Source of the DNA: an uncultured Oscillospiraceae bacterium
GTDB lineage: Bacteria > Bacillota > Clostridia > Oscillospirales > Acutalibacteraceae
Assembly: GCA_900539855.1 (NCBI GenBank)
Contig: UQDO01000032.1
Location: 1 to 27,774, forward strand
Reading direction: 5' to 3'
Length of the DNA stretch: 27,774 bases
Part shown: piece after piece, positions 14,980 to 23,468 of the stretch
How positions within the stretch are numbered: the stretch's first letter is position 1
How the letters are laid out: each line of letters begins with the position of its first letter
The notes under the pieces: model-generated
Seen by the model: the letters and a program-made list of their open reading frames with translations, nothing else
What the model was told of the DNA's origin: nothing
The model's database searches: none
Made by a program: the position numbers and the translations under genes

Positions 14980-16131
14980 ATGTGGAACATTAATGAAAAC
15001 ACCATCAGGGTGACCGAATATGATGTCCTAGGGGAACTGCCCGATCCGTTTTTGTTTAATGACGGCGGCAGGGTCAGGACAAAAGAGGACTGGGAAAAAC
15101 GCAGAGCGGAAATCTATAAAACAGCAGTCGAACTCCAATACGGCGAAATACCGCCGGAGCCGGAAGTGCTCAAGGTGGAGACCGCTTATGCCGGCGGCAA
15201 AGGAGGAGCCAATTCCTACAGAATAACCGCAGGCACCCGTGGTAAGACCCTTACATTTATGATGAAACTGTTTTTGCCCAAAACAGGCGATAAATTTCCG
15301 GTCATAGTCAGCGGAGACATGTGCTTTAATTACTGCTTCAATGAGGAATACAGAGCGGCGATGCTCGATAACGGCATAGCCTTTGCCGTATTTGACCGCA
15401 CTTCGCTTGCAGATGATAAGCGGACCGATCCTACCCATACCGGACCGATATTTGATGTATATCCTGATCTTGATTTCGGCTCTGTGGCGGCTTGGGCGTG
15501 GGGCTATTCGCGCTGCGTGGACGCTCTGCTTACAACCGGACTTATAGATGAAAGCTGCATAGCATTTACCGGACATTCAAGGGGTGCCAAGACTGCCATG
15601 CTTGCGGGCGTACTTGATAAAAGGGCGGCTATAGTAAATCCGAACGAAACAAACGCCGGCTCATGCGCTTGTTACCGCATACATATGAAAGCCGAGTGCG
15701 AGGATGGAGTGGTAAGAAGAAGCGAGCAGCTTTCCGACCTTGCGGTCAATTACCCCGGCTGGATAGGAAGCGGTATGCAGGAGTATAAGGACAGAGAAAA
15801 CGACCTTCCGTTTGACTGCCACTTTTTAAAGGCACTGGTTGCGCCGAGGGTGCTGTTTGTGTCAGAGGCGGCAAGCGATTTGTGGGGCAATCCCATAGGC
15901 AGTTGGCAGACCTCGGTTGCAGCTAAAGAGGTCTATAAATTCCTTGGTGCCGAAGATAATATCTGCTGGTATTTCCGCAACGGCTTCCATTATCATAAAC
16001 CGGAGGATATATTGCAGTTGGTCAATGTAATAAAGCATTTTCGCGGCGAGGAAGAGCTGAACGACAAATATTTCAAGCAGCCCTTCAAAGAACCCGAACT
16101 GATATTTGACTGGAAATGCCCCGAAAAATAA
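14980..16131 (+). CDS. Alpha/beta hydrolase resembling CE15 glucuronoyl esterases
   Basis: 383-residue alpha/beta hydrolase. The nucleophile elbow GHSRGAK (Ser200) has the Ser-Arg-x-x-Lys pattern of the CE15 glucuronoyl (methyl)esterase family, which cuts the ester between glucuronoxylan side chains and lignin. The FHYHKPED stretch near residues 336-342 supplies the likely catalytic His (H337 or H339). The N-terminal region DPFLFNDGGRVRTKEDWEKRR is also typical of this family. Start ATG 14980 is set by AAGGAGG; there is no signal peptide, so the enzyme should act in the cytoplasm, unlike many characterised secreted CE15 enzymes. Its true substrate could be an imported uronate ester or something else. 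It stands alone between a repeat cluster and the next promoter. Confidence 0.75.
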   Translation: MWNINENTIRVTEYDVLGELPDPFLFNDGGRVRTKEDWEKRRAEIYKTAVELQYGEIPPEPEVLKVETAYAGGKGGANSYRITAGTRGKTLTFMMKLFLPKTGDKFPVIVSGDMCFNYCFNEEYRAAMLDNGIAFAVFDRTSLADDKRTDPTHTGPIFDVYPDLDFGSVAAWAWGYSRCVDALLTTGLIDESCIAFTGHSRGAKTAMLAGVLDKRAAIVNPNETNAGSCACYRIHMKAECEDGVVRRSEQLSDLAVNYPGWIGSGMQEYKDRENDLPFDCHFLKALVAPRVLFVSEAASDLWGNPIGSWQTSVAAKEVYKFLGAEDNICWYFRNGFHYHKPEDILQLVNVIKHFRGEEELNDKYFKQPFKEPELIFDWKCPEK

Positions 16132-16140
16132 AACAAAGGA

Positions 16141-16169
16141 TTGACAGGCGTCAAAAACGATTGTATAAT
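16141..16169 (+). promoter_or_regulatory. Consensus promoter of the LiaF-like/ABC exporter operon
   Basis: A perfect -35 TTGACA (16141-16146), 17-base spacer and perfect -10 TATAAT (16164-16169), starting 9 bases after the esterase stop. Immediately downstream are two direct copies of CGATATAT (16176-16183 and 16190-16197), 14 bases apart, where a repressor could sit. Confidence 0.85.
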
Positions 16170-16223
16170 AATAATCGATATATATTGAACGATATATTAA
16201 TGCTTTAAAAGAGGTATGACATT

Positions 16224-16901
16224 ATGAAAAAGGCGAGAGGGATACTCTGGGGTATAGTGCTCATAGCGGTTGGTGTTATCTATGGATTGCAGGTCTTAGG
16301 GGTCATAAGCGGTATTGTGTTGTTCGACGGCTGGTGGACACTGTTTATAATAGTGCCCTGCACTATAGGGCTTATAACCGACAGGGACAAGACCGGAAGC
16401 ATTATCGGCATATGCGTCGGCGTTATTCTGCTGCTGTGGCGGCAGGACGTTATAGACACAGCCATGATATGGAAGCTGCTTGTACCTGCAATTGTTATAA
16501 TAATAGGAATAAGAATACTTATCACTTCGATTTTCTCAAAAAAGTTTGCCGATATACCGATAGCGGCGGCAAACGTCAAGAACGGCAGCGGTACAGCCAT
16601 TTTTTCAGGATCAGACCTTAATTATTCCGGGAAGGTGTTCGGAGGAACTACGCTCACAGCGGTATTCGGAGGCGCCAAGTGTGATCTTCGCGGCGCAGTG
16701 ATAGAAAATGACTGCCGTATTGATGCCACGGCAATATTCGGCGGCATTGATATTTTGGTGCCGGACAATATAAATGTTGTTTTGAACACCGCCGCCTTTA
16801 TGGGCGGAGCCGAGGACAAGACCGCGAGGCGGCAGATAGCGGGCGCCAAAACGCTGTATATAAACGCGGTCTGCGTTTTCGGCGGTATCGATGTAAAATA
16901 A
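16224..16901 (+). CDS. LiaI/LiaF-like membrane protein
   Basis: 225-residue membrane protein. Four hydrophobic helices fill residues about 1-105 (starting KARGILWGIVLIAVGVIYGL). A soluble, repetitive beta-rich domain follows with glycine turns (TAIFSGSDLNYSGKVFGG, TAVFGGAKCDLRGA, TAIFGGIDILVPDN, VCVFGGIDVK), the pattern of the LiaF C-terminal domain. LiaF-type proteins act in cell-envelope antibiotic stress sensing, usually beside a two-component system, which is not present here. The ATG at 16224 has AGAGG upstream. It is the first gene of a five-gene run with two ABC exporters, so it may sense or assist an export function. The domain call is good; a regulatory role is inferred. Confidence 0.8.
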   Translation: MKKARGILWGIVLIAVGVIYGLQVLGVISGIVLFDGWWTLFIIVPCTIGLITDRDKTGSIIGICVGVILLLWRQDVIDTAMIWKLLVPAIVIIIGIRILITSIFSKKFADIPIAAANVKNGSGTAIFSGSDLNYSGKVFGGTTLTAVFGGAKCDLRGAVIENDCRIDATAIFGGIDILVPDNINVVLNTAAFMGGAEDKTARRQIAGAKTLYINAVCVFGGIDVK

Positions 16902-16924
16902 TTTGATTCTGAAAGGTAAAAGTT

Positions 16925-17635
16925 ATGCTGAACATTGAACATCTTACGAAAACATACGGTGACAAAAAGGCGGTAGACGATCTGTCGCTGCACATTCTGC
17001 CCGGCGAGATATACGGATTTATAGGTCACAACGGCGCGGGAAAGACAACGACGCTGAAATCGGTTGTCGGTATTCTTTCTTTTGACAAGGGAGAAATATA
17101 TATAAACGGCAGGTCGATAAAGGCTGATCCGATAGCCTGCAAAAGGGACATTGCCTATATCCCGGATAATCCGGATCTTTACGATTTCATGTCAGGCATA
17201 AAATACCTTAATTTTATAGCCGACATATTTGGCGTGGACGGGGATAAAAGACGTGAGCGTATCGAAAAGTATGCCTCCGACTTTGAATTGACGGCGGATC
17301 TTGCCCAGCCGATAGCCTCATATTCGCACGGTATGAAGCAAAAGCTCGCCATAATAGCCGCGTGGATACACGCACCGCGGCTTATCGTCATGGACGAACC
17401 GTTCGTAGGACTTGACCCTAAGGCGGCGCACATACTGAAGGGTATGATGCGCTCGGTCTGCGATGGGGGCGGCGCGATATTTTTCTCGACCCATGTGCTT
17501 GAGGTCGCGGAAAAGCTGTGCGACAAGGTCGCCATTATCAAGGGCGGAAGGCTGATCCGCTCCGGTACAATGGATGAGGTCAAGGGCGATGAATCGCTCG
17601 AAAGGGTGTTCCTTGAACTGGAGGGAGAACAATGA
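16925..17635 (+). CDS. ABC transporter ATP-binding protein (exporter 1)
   Basis: 236-residue ATPase with all expected motifs: Walker A GHNGAGKTTT (about residues 34-43), a Q-loop position occupied by IPDNPDLYDFMSG, a signature variant YSHGMKQKL in place of LSGGQ, Walker B LIVMDEPFVGLD, and the switch His in FFSTHVLEV. The substitution of SHGMKQK for the canonical signature is common in exporters of the YtrB/CcmA-like type. Its stop overlaps the start of the permease gene at 17632 (ATGA), so the two form one transporter. Substrate unknown. Confidence 0.92.
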   Translation: MLNIEHLTKTYGDKKAVDDLSLHILPGEIYGFIGHNGAGKTTTLKSVVGILSFDKGEIYINGRSIKADPIACKRDIAYIPDNPDLYDFMSGIKYLNFIADIFGVDGDKRRERIEKYASDFELTADLAQPIASYSHGMKQKLAIIAAWIHAPRLIVMDEPFVGLDPKAAHILKGMMRSVCDGGGAIFFSTHVLEVAEKLCDKVAIIKGGRLIRSGTMDEVKGDESLERVFLELEGEQ

Positions 17636-19236
17636 TAAAGGTGCTGCTTAAAAAGCAGATGACCGAGATATTCCGTTCTTATGTGTATGACCAGAAGAAA
17701 AACAAGGCGCGTTCCAAGGCGGCTGTCGCGGCGTACATAGTGCTGTTTGTCGTTCTTATGGTGGGTATACTCGGAGGAATGTTCTTAATTTTGGCGAATG
17801 CCATATGCCGTCCGCTGGCTGAAGCCGGTGCCGGCTGGCTGTATTTTGCCATAATGTCGCTCATAGCGATAGCGCTCGGCGCGTTCGGCAGTGTGTTTAA
17901 CACATATTCGGGACTGTACCTTGCAAAGGACAACGATCTTCTGCTTTCGATGCCGATACCGCCGTCAAAGATCATGGTGGCGCGTCTGCTCGGCGTCTAT
18001 CTTATGGGGCTTATGTATTCCGGCATAGTGATGCTTCCGGCGATCATAGTTTATTTTATTACCGTGTCAGCGGCACCTATGGCGATAATAGGCGGCATTT
18101 TGCTCTGCTTCCTTATTTCGGTCTTTGTGCTGACGCTGTCGGCGGCACTCGGCTGGGTCGTGGCAAAGATAAGCCTGAAGCTGAAAAACAAAAGCTTTAC
18201 GGCGGTGTTCGCATCACTCGTTTTTATGGGAGTTTATTATTTCGTTTATTTTAAGGCACAGACCGTTATAAGCGATCTCGTTGCCAATGCTGCAGCATAC
18301 GGCGAAAAAATAAAGGGCTCGGCATACCCTATATATATGCTGGGCAGCGCAGGCACGGGCGATATCTTTAGTCTGCTTGCCGTGACAGGCTTCGTGGCGG
18401 TGCTGTTCGCACTTATGTGGAAGCTGCTGTCCGCAAGCTTTATGAAGATAGCTACCACTACCCCTAAGGAGAAAAAGAAAAAGTATATATCAAAGGATAT
18501 GAAGCGGTCGGGGATCGGTGCGGCGCTTTTAGGCAAGGAGCTTGCACGTTTTACCGGCAGTCCAAACTATATGCTTAACTGTGGACTCGGTATCCTGCTG
18601 CTGCCGGTGTTCGGCGTGTTTATGGCATTCAAGGGAGAGTCGACATTGTCGGTTTTCGCATACGCTTTGGGACTCGGCAGGGACGCAGCGCTGTTTTTGC
18701 CTGTCGCGGTCGTGTGCTTCGTGTGCACAATGAACGATATGGCGGCACCGTCGGTCTCGCTTGAGGGCAGGACGCTCTGGCTGCTGCAGTCGCTTCCGGT
18801 GACTCCGTGGCAGGTGCTTAAAGCCAAGCTGTCGCTCCAGATAATACTTACCGGTGTGCCGGCTGTTATCTGTATGCTGTGCCTGCTTGTATCTGCCGGA
18901 TTTTCGGCGGTGGAATTTTTACTGTCGCTGCTTGTCGTTCTGCTGTGTATATGCTTTTTGTCGCTTTCTTCGCTGTTTTTGGGACTGAAATTGCCCAGTC
19001 TTAACTGGACAAGTGAGATAACGCCGGTAAAGCAGAGTGCGGCTGTGATTTTTGCGCTGCTTATAGGATTTTTGTTTGCGGCGCTTATAGGAGTGGGCGG
19101 TGTCCTGCTTATGATATTCTGCCATCTTGGCTTTGCGGCGACAACAGGTATTATCGCTGCTGCGGAAATTCTGCTGTCACTGCCTCTTTACCTGTGGATA
19201 AAAAAAGGCGGTTCAAAAGCGTTTGCCGGACTTTAA
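17632..19236 (+). CDS. ABC exporter permease (exporter 1)
   Basis: 534-residue integral membrane protein with about twelve predicted membrane segments. Family-typical are the N-terminal basic stretch (YDQKKNKARSKAAV) and the block LAKDNDLLLSMPIPPSKIMVARLL, common in large ABC-2-like permeases of Clostridia. A second half repeats the pattern (EGRTLWLLQSLPVTPWQVLKAKL), so the protein may have arisen by duplication of a six-helix unit. ATG 17632 overlaps the ATPase stop. It forms a transporter with the ATPase at 16925; what it moves cannot be told. Confidence 0.85.
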   Translation: MIKVLLKKQMTEIFRSYVYDQKKNKARSKAAVAAYIVLFVVLMVGILGGMFLILANAICRPLAEAGAGWLYFAIMSLIAIALGAFGSVFNTYSGLYLAKDNDLLLSMPIPPSKIMVARLLGVYLMGLMYSGIVMLPAIIVYFITVSAAPMAIIGGILLCFLISVFVLTLSAALGWVVAKISLKLKNKSFTAVFASLVFMGVYYFVYFKAQTVISDLVANAAAYGEKIKGSAYPIYMLGSAGTGDIFSLLAVTGFVAVLFALMWKLLSASFMKIATTTPKEKKKKYISKDMKRSGIGAALLGKELARFTGSPNYMLNCGLGILLLPVFGVFMAFKGESTLSVFAYALGLGRDAALFLPVAVVCFVCTMNDMAAPSVSLEGRTLWLLQSLPVTPWQVLKAKLSLQIILTGVPAVICMLCLLVSAGFSAVEFLLSLLVVLLCICFLSLSSLFLGLKLPSLNWTSEITPVKQSAAVIFALLIGFLFAALIGVGGVLLMIFCHLGFAATTGIIAAAEILLSLPLYLWIKKGGSKAFAGL

Positions 19237-19257
19237 CCGATAAAAGAGGTGTAAGCT

Positions 19258-20172
19258 TTGGAAAATGTAATAGAGATTGAAGGACTTTGCAAGAGTTTCG
19301 GTGACATAAAGGCTGTACATGATCTCAGCTTTAAGGTCAAAAAGGGCGAGCTGTTTGCGTTTTTGGGTGTTAACGGTGCCGGAAAATCAACCACTATAAA
19401 TATTATCTGCGGACAGCTTAAAAAAGACAGCGGGCATGTTTCAATATGCGGTACGGGGCTTGACAGCGATCCCGACAGGGTCAGGCGCAGTCTGGGCGTT
19501 GTGTTCCAAAGCTCGGTGCTTGACAAGGATCTGACCGTAAAGGAAAACCTTGAAAGCCGCGCCGCCCTTTACGGCATATACGGCAGAAAGTTTAAGGAGA
19601 GGTTCGACTATCTCTCAGAGCTTCTCAGGTTTGCCGACCTTAAAAACAGAACGGTCGGTAAGCTGTCGGGCGGACAGAGACGGAGAATCGACATAGCCAG
19701 AGCGCTGCTGCACGACCCGTCGGTGCTCATCCTTGACGAGCCGACGACGGGACTTGATCCGCAGACGCGCAGTCTGCTCTGGCAGGTCATAGGCACACTG
19801 CGCCGCGAAAACGGCATGACCGTGTTTCTTACGACCCATTACATGGAGGAAGCAGCCGATGCGGATTATGTTGTCATTCTTGATCACGGCATGATCGCTG
19901 CCGAAGGCACACCTCTTGAGCTTAAAAACAAGTATACGGGCGATTTCATAACACTTTACGGTGTGGATGAGAGCAGCGTCAAGACATTAAACCTTTCGTA
20001 TACCGAAACAAGCGGAGCGTACAGGGTGTCCGTGGGAAGCACCGCCGAGGCGACAGAGCTTATTCTGTCGCACCAGGAGCTCTTTAGGGACTATGAAATA
20101 GTAAAGGGGAAAATGGACGATGTTTTCCTTGCCGTCACCGGCAGGGAGCTTAAAGGGGGCGCTGAAAATTGA
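19258..20172 (+). CDS. ABC transporter ATP-binding protein (exporter 2)
   Basis: 304-residue ATPase: Walker A GVNGAGKSTT, signature LSGGQRRRI, Walker B VLILDEPTTGLD and switch His in FLTTHYMEEA are all canonical, and the C-terminal 80-residue extension is typical of drug/polysaccharide-type exporters. The start is TTG 19258 with AGAGGTG upstream. It lies 21 bases after exporter 1's permease and overlaps exporter 2's permease by 4 bases (TTGA at 20169-20172). Differs in its signature motif from the exporter 1 ATPase, so the two are separate transporters. Substrate unknown. Confidence 0.93.
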   Translation: MENVIEIEGLCKSFGDIKAVHDLSFKVKKGELFAFLGVNGAGKSTTINIICGQLKKDSGHVSICGTGLDSDPDRVRRSLGVVFQSSVLDKDLTVKENLESRAALYGIYGRKFKERFDYLSELLRFADLKNRTVGKLSGGQRRRIDIARALLHDPSVLILDEPTTGLDPQTRSLLWQVIGTLRRENGMTVFLTTHYMEEAADADYVVILDHGMIAAEGTPLELKNKYTGDFITLYGVDESSVKTLNLSYTETSGAYRVSVGSTAEATELILSHQELFRDYEIVKGKMDDVFLAVTGRELKGGAEN

Positions 20173-21071
20173 GAACGCTTGCAGCCCTTGTAAAAAGAAA
20201 TGTCAAGCTGTATTTTAAGGACAAGGGAATGTTTATTTCTTCCCTTATTACACCTCTGATACTGCTTGTGCTCTACAGCACGTTTTTAAAGAATATTTAT
20301 GACGACTCATTCCGCGGTGCATTAAAAAGCGCCGGAGCAAGCATATCCGACAGCATTATAAACGGCTGCGTCGGCGGTCAGCTTGTGTCGTCGCTGCTTG
20401 CGGTAAGCTGCGTGACCGTTGCCTTCTGCTCCAACCTGCTTATGATACGCGATAAGGTCAGCGGTGCCAAAAGGGATCTTACCGTTGCACCGTTAAAGTC
20501 CGGTACCATGGCGCTCGGATATTATGTTGCGACCATTATGTCGTCGCTTATAATCTGCCTTGTTGCGGCAGGAGCCTGCTTTTTTTACCTTGCGGCAACC
20601 GGCTGGTATATCACCGTGACCGATCTTTTGTTTATAATACTCGACATATTCCTGTTGGTGATGTTTGGCACGGCGCTGTCGTCATGCATAAACTTTCCGC
20701 TTTCGACCGACGGTCAGGCGTCGGCGGTGGGTACAATCGTAAGCTCGGGCTATGGCTTTATATGCGGCGCTTATATGCCGATATCCAATTTCGGTACGGG
20801 ACTTAAAAACGTTATGTCTTTCCTGCCCGGAACATACGGTACATGCCTGCTGCGCAATCATTTCATGAGGGGTGTTTTTGCCGAAATGTCTAAGGCAGGG
20901 TTCCCCGATGAGGTGGTCGATTCGATAAAGCAGAGCGTTGACTGCAGCCTTGAATTTTTCGGGAAAAGCGTCGGCATCGGCGCCATGTATATAATAATGA
21001 CCGCCGCAATCGTGCTGCTTATAGGCATTTATGTGCTTATGAACATGCTGTCTGCAAAGAGGAAAAAGTAA
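20169..21071 (+). CDS. ABC-2 type exporter permease (exporter 2)
   Basis: 300-residue permease with six membrane segments and an extracytoplasmic loop after the first, the ABC-2 layout. Visible features include the N-terminal VKRNVKLYFKDKGMFISSL and the conserved GYGFICGAYMPISNFGTGLKNVMSFLPGTYG near the fifth helix. The start is TTG 20169 overlapping the ATPase stop, so translation is coupled. It is the last gene of the operon, with a strong terminator 15 bases later. Substrate unknown. Confidence 0.9.
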   Translation: MRTLAALVKRNVKLYFKDKGMFISSLITPLILLVLYSTFLKNIYDDSFRGALKSAGASISDSIINGCVGGQLVSSLLAVSCVTVAFCSNLLMIRDKVSGAKRDLTVAPLKSGTMALGYYVATIMSSLIICLVAAGACFFYLAATGWYITVTDLLFIILDIFLLVMFGTALSSCINFPLSTDGQASAVGTIVSSGYGFICGAYMPISNFGTGLKNVMSFLPGTYGTCLLRNHFMRGVFAEMSKAGFPDEVVDSIKQSVDCSLEFFGKSVGIGAMYIIMTAAIVLLIGIYVLMNMLSAKRKK

Positions 21072-21085
21072 AAGGTATTATAGGG

Positions 21086-21115
21086 CAGCCGTCCTTTTGG
21101 ACGGCTGTTTTGTTT
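21086..21115 (+). terminator. Intrinsic terminator of the ABC exporter operon
   Basis: Perfect 9-bp stem CAGCCGTCC / GGACGGCTG with TTTT loop, followed by TTTTGTTT. A clear end for the 16141-21071 transcript. Confidence 0.9.
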
Positions 21116-21189
21116 CCTAAAAATTCCAGTGCCGCCCCTGATTTCGGAATATCGATGTGATATACTTAGGCTGGCGAGAGGTAGTTTTG

Positions 21190-21372
21190 GTGAAAAAACG
21201 GGCAATGAGCATTCTGCTGACCTTGTGCATGGCGCTTTGCCTTGTGCCGGCAAGCGTGTTTGCCGACGGCAGCGGCAATGTTATGCTGTGGATAGCACTG
21301 TTTGTTATCAGCGGCGGCGTTATGTCAGTTACTATGATTATAAATAAACGTAAAAAACGTTCCATGAGATAA
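21190..21372 (+). CDS. 60-residue mini surface protein (signal peptide plus membrane anchor only)
   Basis: A 60-residue protein starting at GTG 21190 (gaggta 6 bases upstream). Residues 1-25 are a signal peptide (MKKRAMSILLTLCMALCLVP, ending VFA). After only a few residues (DGSGN) comes a hydrophobic anchor, MLWIALFVISGGVMSVTMII, and a basic tail NKRKKRSMR. The anchor matches the C-terminal anchor of the large surface protein at 21597-23333: 33 bases are identical, coding MLWIALFVISG. It therefore looks like a surface protein with its whole passenger removed. It lacks the sortase-type PSTG motif. An extended -10 (TGATATACT at about 21160) and a terminator at 21381 bracket it as its own unit. 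Confidence 0.65.
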   Translation: MKKRAMSILLTLCMALCLVPASVFADGSGNVMLWIALFVISGGVMSVTMIINKRKKRSMR

Positions 21373-21380
21373 CGGAAAAA

Positions 21381-21416
21381 CGGGGCAGTCGTTTTGTTCG
21401 GCTGTCCTGTCTTTTT
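21381..21416 (+). terminator. Intrinsic terminator after the mini surface protein
   Basis: Stem GGGCAGTCG / CGGCTGTCC (with two G-U pairs) and loop TTTTGTT, then TGTCTTTTTT. It separates the mini-gene from the large surface protein gene, which has its own promoter. Confidence 0.7.
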
Positions 21417-21439
21417 TGAAAATTTCACACAAGCAGCTC

Positions 21440-21468
21440 TTGAATTTAACAAATGTGTATGATATACT
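21440..21468 (+). promoter_or_regulatory. Promoter of the GLUG surface protein gene
   Basis: -35 TTGAAT (21440-21445) and -10 TATACT (21463-21468), 17-base spacer, with an extended TGA before the -10. About 128 bases of leader follow before the start; the leader includes a small CGGCTTCAGCCG hairpin. Confidence 0.7.
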
Positions 21469-21596
21469 CTTGAAGAATAAACGGTTAGTATTGGCAGAGG
21501 GAGAGGGAAAATTTTACCGGCTTCAGCCGTTTGTTGTGTTGGAAACAGGTTTTTTGTTCAAGCCGCATGAGACGGCAAAACGGAGGTATTGTATCA

Positions 21597-23333
21597 ATGA
21601 AACTAAAACATAAGATATTCACTTTTGTGCTTAGCATCTGCATGATTGTGACCTGCCTGCCAATGGCTGCTTTGGCAGATAACGTGCCGCAGGGGCGTTG
21701 GACGGAATATGCCGCAGACACATTTGCCGGCGGTAACGGTACTAAGGACGATCCCTATCAGATCGGCACGGCGGAGCAGCTTGCACTGCTTGTCAAGGAT
21801 GTCAATGCAGGCAGCAAGACCCACACCGGTGAGTATTTCATTCTGACTGATGATATTGACCTTTCCGGTCATGTATGGACACCGCTGGGCTATGAGACCT
21901 ACGCCTCGGGCGGCGGCTCGGCACAGTCGTTTCAGGGATATTTTGACGGCAACAACAAAAAGATCACAGGCCTTTATGTTGACGAACGCGAGGGCGACGA
22001 GCATGGCAAAAACCGCAATTCCGGTCTGTTCGGACGTGTCGGTGCCGTCGGTACCGAACCCGTTATTCAGAATCTTATTGTGGAAAATGCCACCGTGTTT
22101 ACGGGCGACGGAAATCCCAATAATGAGGACGATAACTATGGTGCAGGTGTGCTTATAGGCAGTATTACCGTTATAGGCAACAATGTTGAATATGCATCAG
22201 TCAAAAACTGTACCGTGTCCGGTACGGTCAATTCCACCAAGAATGCCGGCGGTCTTGTGGGGGATGCAAGCTATACGCATTTTGAAAATTGCAGCGCTGA
22301 TGTCAAGGTTGGCGGCTACAATACCAGCGGCGGCTTTGTGGGAAATGCTTTCGAATCGCAGCTTACCGACTGCACCGCGTCGGGCGACGTGACCAGTTAC
22401 GGCTGGTGCACCGGCGGATTTGCAGGACTGCTCTTTTATAACACAACCGTGGAGCACTGTGCGGCATTCGGCAATGTTGAAGCCGGTGACTGGAACCTCG
22501 GCGGCTTTGCGGGCTACACAGAAAACGCTGTCACCATTTCAAACAGTATTGCCATGGGTGATGTCAAGAGTAACGTGACCGGATGGGATCCCAAGACCGG
22601 CGGCTTTCTTGGCACCGCATGGGACAGCTCGGTCAAGCTGGAAAAGTGCCATGCAGCAGGAAAAATCACGACCGAAATAACCGATACCGTGGGCGGTCTG
22701 ATTGGCTTTGATGCCGGAAGCAGTATTATCGGCTGCTCATTTGACAATGAAAAGAACCCATCATTTTCCGGATTGGCCGGAGTGATTGCTCAGAGCACTG
22801 CCGGTGTTAAGGCAAGCATCTGTGCCGACTATTACGGCGGTCATGATATGGCTGCAAAGCCGGAGCAGAAGCCTACCTGTACCGAGGACGGACATGAGGC
22901 TGGCAACGAGTGCAGACGCTGCGGATATAAAGAGGGCTTTGGCGTCATCAAGGCTCCAGGTCACACCGGCGGCACCGCCACCTGCAAGGACAAGGCGATA
23001 TGCGAGGTCTGCCAAGAGGCTTACGGCGAGATAAACGCAAACAGCCACGCTGACCTTAAGTATTTTGATGCTAAGACACCGACCAGGGATGCCGAGGGCA
23101 ATATCGAATATTGGTATTGCGACGGCTGCGGTAAGTATTACGGCGATGCTGCGGCAACAAAGGAGATAACAAAGGCAGATACCATAATAGAAAAGCTGCC
23201 TGACGGCGAGGGTGAAAAGGTTCCTTCAACCGGCGACAGCAGCAATATTATGCTGTGGATAGCACTGTTTGTTATCAGCGGCTGCGCCTTGACCGGTGCC
23301 GCTTTTATAAGCAGAAAGAAAAAATCTTTTTAA
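21597..23333 (+). CDS. Cell-surface GLUG-repeat protein with C-terminal sorting signal
   Basis: 578-residue exported wall protein. Residues 1-27 are a signal peptide (HKIFTFVLSICMIVTCLPMA, ending ALA). From about 38 to 400 it is beta-helix-like, opening with FAGGNGTKDDPYQIGTAEQL and carrying GLUG-type repeats (NSGLFGRVG, AGGLVGDAS, SGGFVGNAF, TGGFAGLLF, LGGFAGYTE, TGGFLGTAW, VGGLIGFDA). A cysteine-pair-rich region follows (CRRCGYKEG, CEVCQEAYG, CDGCGKYYG). The C-terminus has a sortase-like PSTGD motif (residues 543-547), a hydrophobic anchor and the basic end RKKKSF. Start ATG 21597 is set by GGAGG 9 bases upstream. Likely an adhesin or wall-exposed binding protein; the target is unknown. Confidence 0.85.
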   Translation: MKLKHKIFTFVLSICMIVTCLPMAALADNVPQGRWTEYAADTFAGGNGTKDDPYQIGTAEQLALLVKDVNAGSKTHTGEYFILTDDIDLSGHVWTPLGYETYASGGGSAQSFQGYFDGNNKKITGLYVDEREGDEHGKNRNSGLFGRVGAVGTEPVIQNLIVENATVFTGDGNPNNEDDNYGAGVLIGSITVIGNNVEYASVKNCTVSGTVNSTKNAGGLVGDASYTHFENCSADVKVGGYNTSGGFVGNAFESQLTDCTASGDVTSYGWCTGGFAGLLFYNTTVEHCAAFGNVEAGDWNLGGFAGYTENAVTISNSIAMGDVKSNVTGWDPKTGGFLGTAWDSSVKLEKCHAAGKITTEITDTVGGLIGFDAGSSIIGCSFDNEKNPSFSGLAGVIAQSTAGVKASICADYYGGHDMAAKPEQKPTCTEDGHEAGNECRRCGYKEGFGVIKAPGHTGGTATCKDKAICEVCQEAYGEINANSHADLKYFDAKTPTRDAEGNIEYWYCDGCGKYYGDAAATKEITKADTIIEKLPDGEGEKVPSTGDSSNIMLWIALFVISGCALTGAAFISRKKKSF

Positions 23334-23358
23334 ATAAACCGATTTTATAAAGACACAA

Positions 23359-23396
23359 GCGGCAGGTAAAGTACAACTTTACCTGCCGCTTACTTA
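23359..23396 (+). terminator. Hairpin terminator after the surface protein gene
   Basis: A perfect 15-bp stem AAGCGGCAGGTAAAG / CTTTACCTGCCGCTT with loop TACAA, followed by the T-rich ACTTATTTATATTTATA. Probably works in both directions. Confidence 0.75.
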
Positions 23397-23468
23397 TTTA
23401 TATTTATATTCATATTTACCGTTTAGTCCGAGATGAGAGGGCAAACAGAAACCGAAGCAGTGGGAGAA

